A stretch of 5,897 nt of DNA from Methylotenera sp. (lineage in GTDB: Bacteria > Pseudomonadota > Gammaproteobacteria > Burkholderiales > Methylophilaceae), in the NCBI GenBank assembly GCA_027487055.1, contig JAIYEJ010000290.1, forward strand, positions 1-5,897, in the 5' to 3' direction. The notes under the pieces were generated by a model, which had not been told where the DNA came from, ran no database searches, and saw only the letters and a program-made list of their open reading frames with translations. The position numbers and the translations under genes are program-made. Shown here piece after piece: positions 5,403 to 5,897 of this stretch. Every line of letters begins with the position of its first letter. Within the stretch, counting starts at the first letter, position 1.

Positions 5403-5640
5403 GGAAGCGCTTATCCAAGCTGTTCAGGCCGCGCTAGATGGCGATTGGGATCAATCACACAATATTGCACAAGACTATTCTGATAAAACTGCCAATTGGA
5501 TACACGCAGTATTGCATAAAATTGAGGGCGATATGTGGAACAGCAACTATTGGTACGCTAGAACCGCTGGCAAAACTTATGAAGATTTTAGCGATGCGAC
5601 AGAAGAGTTAAAAACGATATTAAGACTTTTAAGTGCTTAA
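5395..5640 (+). CDS. Conserved-looking small protein of unknown function
   Basis: An 81-residue soluble protein that I do not recognise as a named family. It has no signal peptide or membrane segment. It is probably all-helical: an N-terminal helix MNKEALIQAVQAALDGDWDQ, a central segment AQDYSDKTANWIHAVLHKIEGD (25-46), then WNSNYWYARTAGK (48-60) and a C-terminal helix DATEELKTILRLL. The pattern of a helix ending in GDW, then the WIHAVLHKxEGD block and the NxxYWYxRAGK block, resembles small conserved hypothetical proteins seen in many proteobacteria and suggests a TPR- or Sel1-like helical repeat (inference). It is rich in Trp and Tyr (4 Trp in 81 residues). The start overlaps the GIY-YIG stop by 8 nt with a good internal Shine-Dalgarno, so it is very likely translated. 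It is the last gene before the terminator. Confidence 0.82.
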   Translation: MNKEALIQAVQAALDGDWDQSHNIAQDYSDKTANWIHAVLHKIEGDMWNSNYWYARTAGKTYEDFSDATEELKTILRLLSA

Positions 5641-5682
5641 AAAAGATGCCCTGTAAGCCAATAACCATGGGGCCTACAGAGC
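5639..5682 (-). terminator. Same hairpin read on the minus strand, terminating the M23 gene
   Basis: Read on the minus strand, both A-C mismatches become U-G pairs, so the stem is a continuous 12 pairs. Six T residues follow on that strand (complement of A at 5639-5644) after a 3-nt spacer. The element is therefore bidirectional, with a better stem but shorter T tract in this direction. Confidence 0.7.
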
Positions 5683-5693
5683 AAATTTTTTTT
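5648..5693 (+). terminator. Rho-independent terminator of the plus-strand gene cluster
   Basis: GCCCTGTAAGCC (5648-5659) pairs with GGCCTACAGAGC (5671-5682): 10 pairs with two A-C mismatches and an 11-nt loop. AAA and then eight T residues follow at 5686-5693. It lies 8 nt after the stop of the 81-residue protein. Structure and position fit intrinsic termination of the coaD-to-5640 transcript. Confidence 0.8.
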
Positions 5694-5711
5694 GAATCAG
5701 TGCTTGATTCA
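5693..5711. repeat. Second perfect hairpin in the convergent intergenic region
   Basis: TGAATCA (5693-5699) and TGATTCA (5705-5711) form a perfect 7-bp stem around GTGCT. It starts at the last T of the plus-strand T tract and ends 5 nt before the end of the M23 gene. It may reinforce termination or protect the M23 transcript 3' end. Confidence 0.5.
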
Positions 5712-5716
5712 CATCA

Positions 5717-5897
5717 TTAAAATGTGCGCGCTGGGTTCATATAAAACATGCGCTTCCAACCTTGTGTTTCGGTGGTAATTTCTGCAGGGTTGGGTATCAG
5801 CGTCATTACACTAAAATGTAAATGAGCTGGCTTACCAGTCGCGTTGCCTGTGGTGCCGACCCGTCCAATCACTTCACCAAGTGATACCCAGTCTAAA
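5717..5897 (-). CDS. M23-family (LytM-like) metallopeptidase, C-terminal fragment
   Basis: The last 59 codons and the stop (TAA at 5719-5717) of a gene entering from the right edge. The peptide reads GEVIGRVGTTGNATGKPAHLHFSVM through residues 7-31. This is the C-terminal core of the M23/LytM fold, GxxGxTGxxTGxHLHF, where HLHF contains the HxH motif with a zinc-ligand histidine. Members cut peptidoglycan cross-bridges or, when degenerate, activate amidases. The other ligands (first His and Asp) lie outside the window, so activity cannot be judged. About 28 residues follow the HLHF block and are not distinctive (WKRMFYMNPARTF at the end). It is transcribed toward the plus-strand cluster and shares the terminator at 5648-5682. 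Confidence 0.88.
   Translation of the reverse strand, partial: LDWVSLGEVIGRVGTTGNATGKPAHLHFSVMTLIPNPAEITTETQGWKRMFYMNPARTF

Noticed and set aside
1..5897. Mobile elements, CRISPR arrays, toxin-antitoxin or defence genes
   Set aside because: No transposase, integrase, spaced direct-repeat array or defence domain is visible. Gene content and order are those of a conserved chromosomal region.

Overview
The window looks like a core-genome segment of a moderately AT-rich betaproteobacterium. A Methylophilaceae (Methylotenera-like) origin is my best guess, inferred from the gene order (ftsY divergent from a pair of M16 peptidases, then rsmD, coaD and a YfhL-type ferredoxin) and from the AT-rich base composition. 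It was not established by any search. I see no prophage, CRISPR array, insertion sequence, rRNA or tRNA.

Layout. Positions 1-138 (minus) hold the first 46 codons of ftsY. A 227-bp divergent intergenic region follows, with one plausible sigma70 promoter for the plus strand. Two exported M16-family proteins lie at 366-1739 and 1927-3225. They divide the catalytic features between them: the first has the zinc site and the second has the Arg/Tyr substrate-binding pair. The 187-bp gap between them carries a 20-bp palindrome of the Neisseria dRS3 pattern just before the second gene's ribosome-binding site. Next are rsmD (16S rRNA m2G966 methyltransferase), a 131-bp GC-richer gap full of inverted repeats, coaD (coenzyme A synthesis), an Alvin-type 2[4Fe-4S] ferredoxin, gloA (glyoxalase I), a small GIY-YIG protein and an uncharacterised 81-residue protein whose start overlaps the preceding stop. 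The plus-strand block ends at a hairpin with a T8 tract. The same hairpin also serves the converging gene, an M23-family peptidase whose C-terminal 59 codons lie at 5717-5897 (minus).

How the genes relate. From coaD to the 81-residue gene the spacings are 5, 0, 9 and -8 nt, so these five genes are probably one transcript with translational coupling. They do not form one pathway: they cover CoA synthesis, an iron-sulfur electron carrier, methylglyoxal detoxification and two small proteins of uncertain role. The M16 pair is likely an envelope heterodimer. The M23 gene is also envelope-related but is transcribed separately.

I found no convincing undescribed system. The parts most worth a second look are the two non-coding gaps, at 1740-1926 and 3866-3996. 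In each, a palindrome lies within about 8 nt of the next gene's Shine-Dalgarno sequence. In the second gap three copies of a heptamer allow mutually exclusive hairpins.
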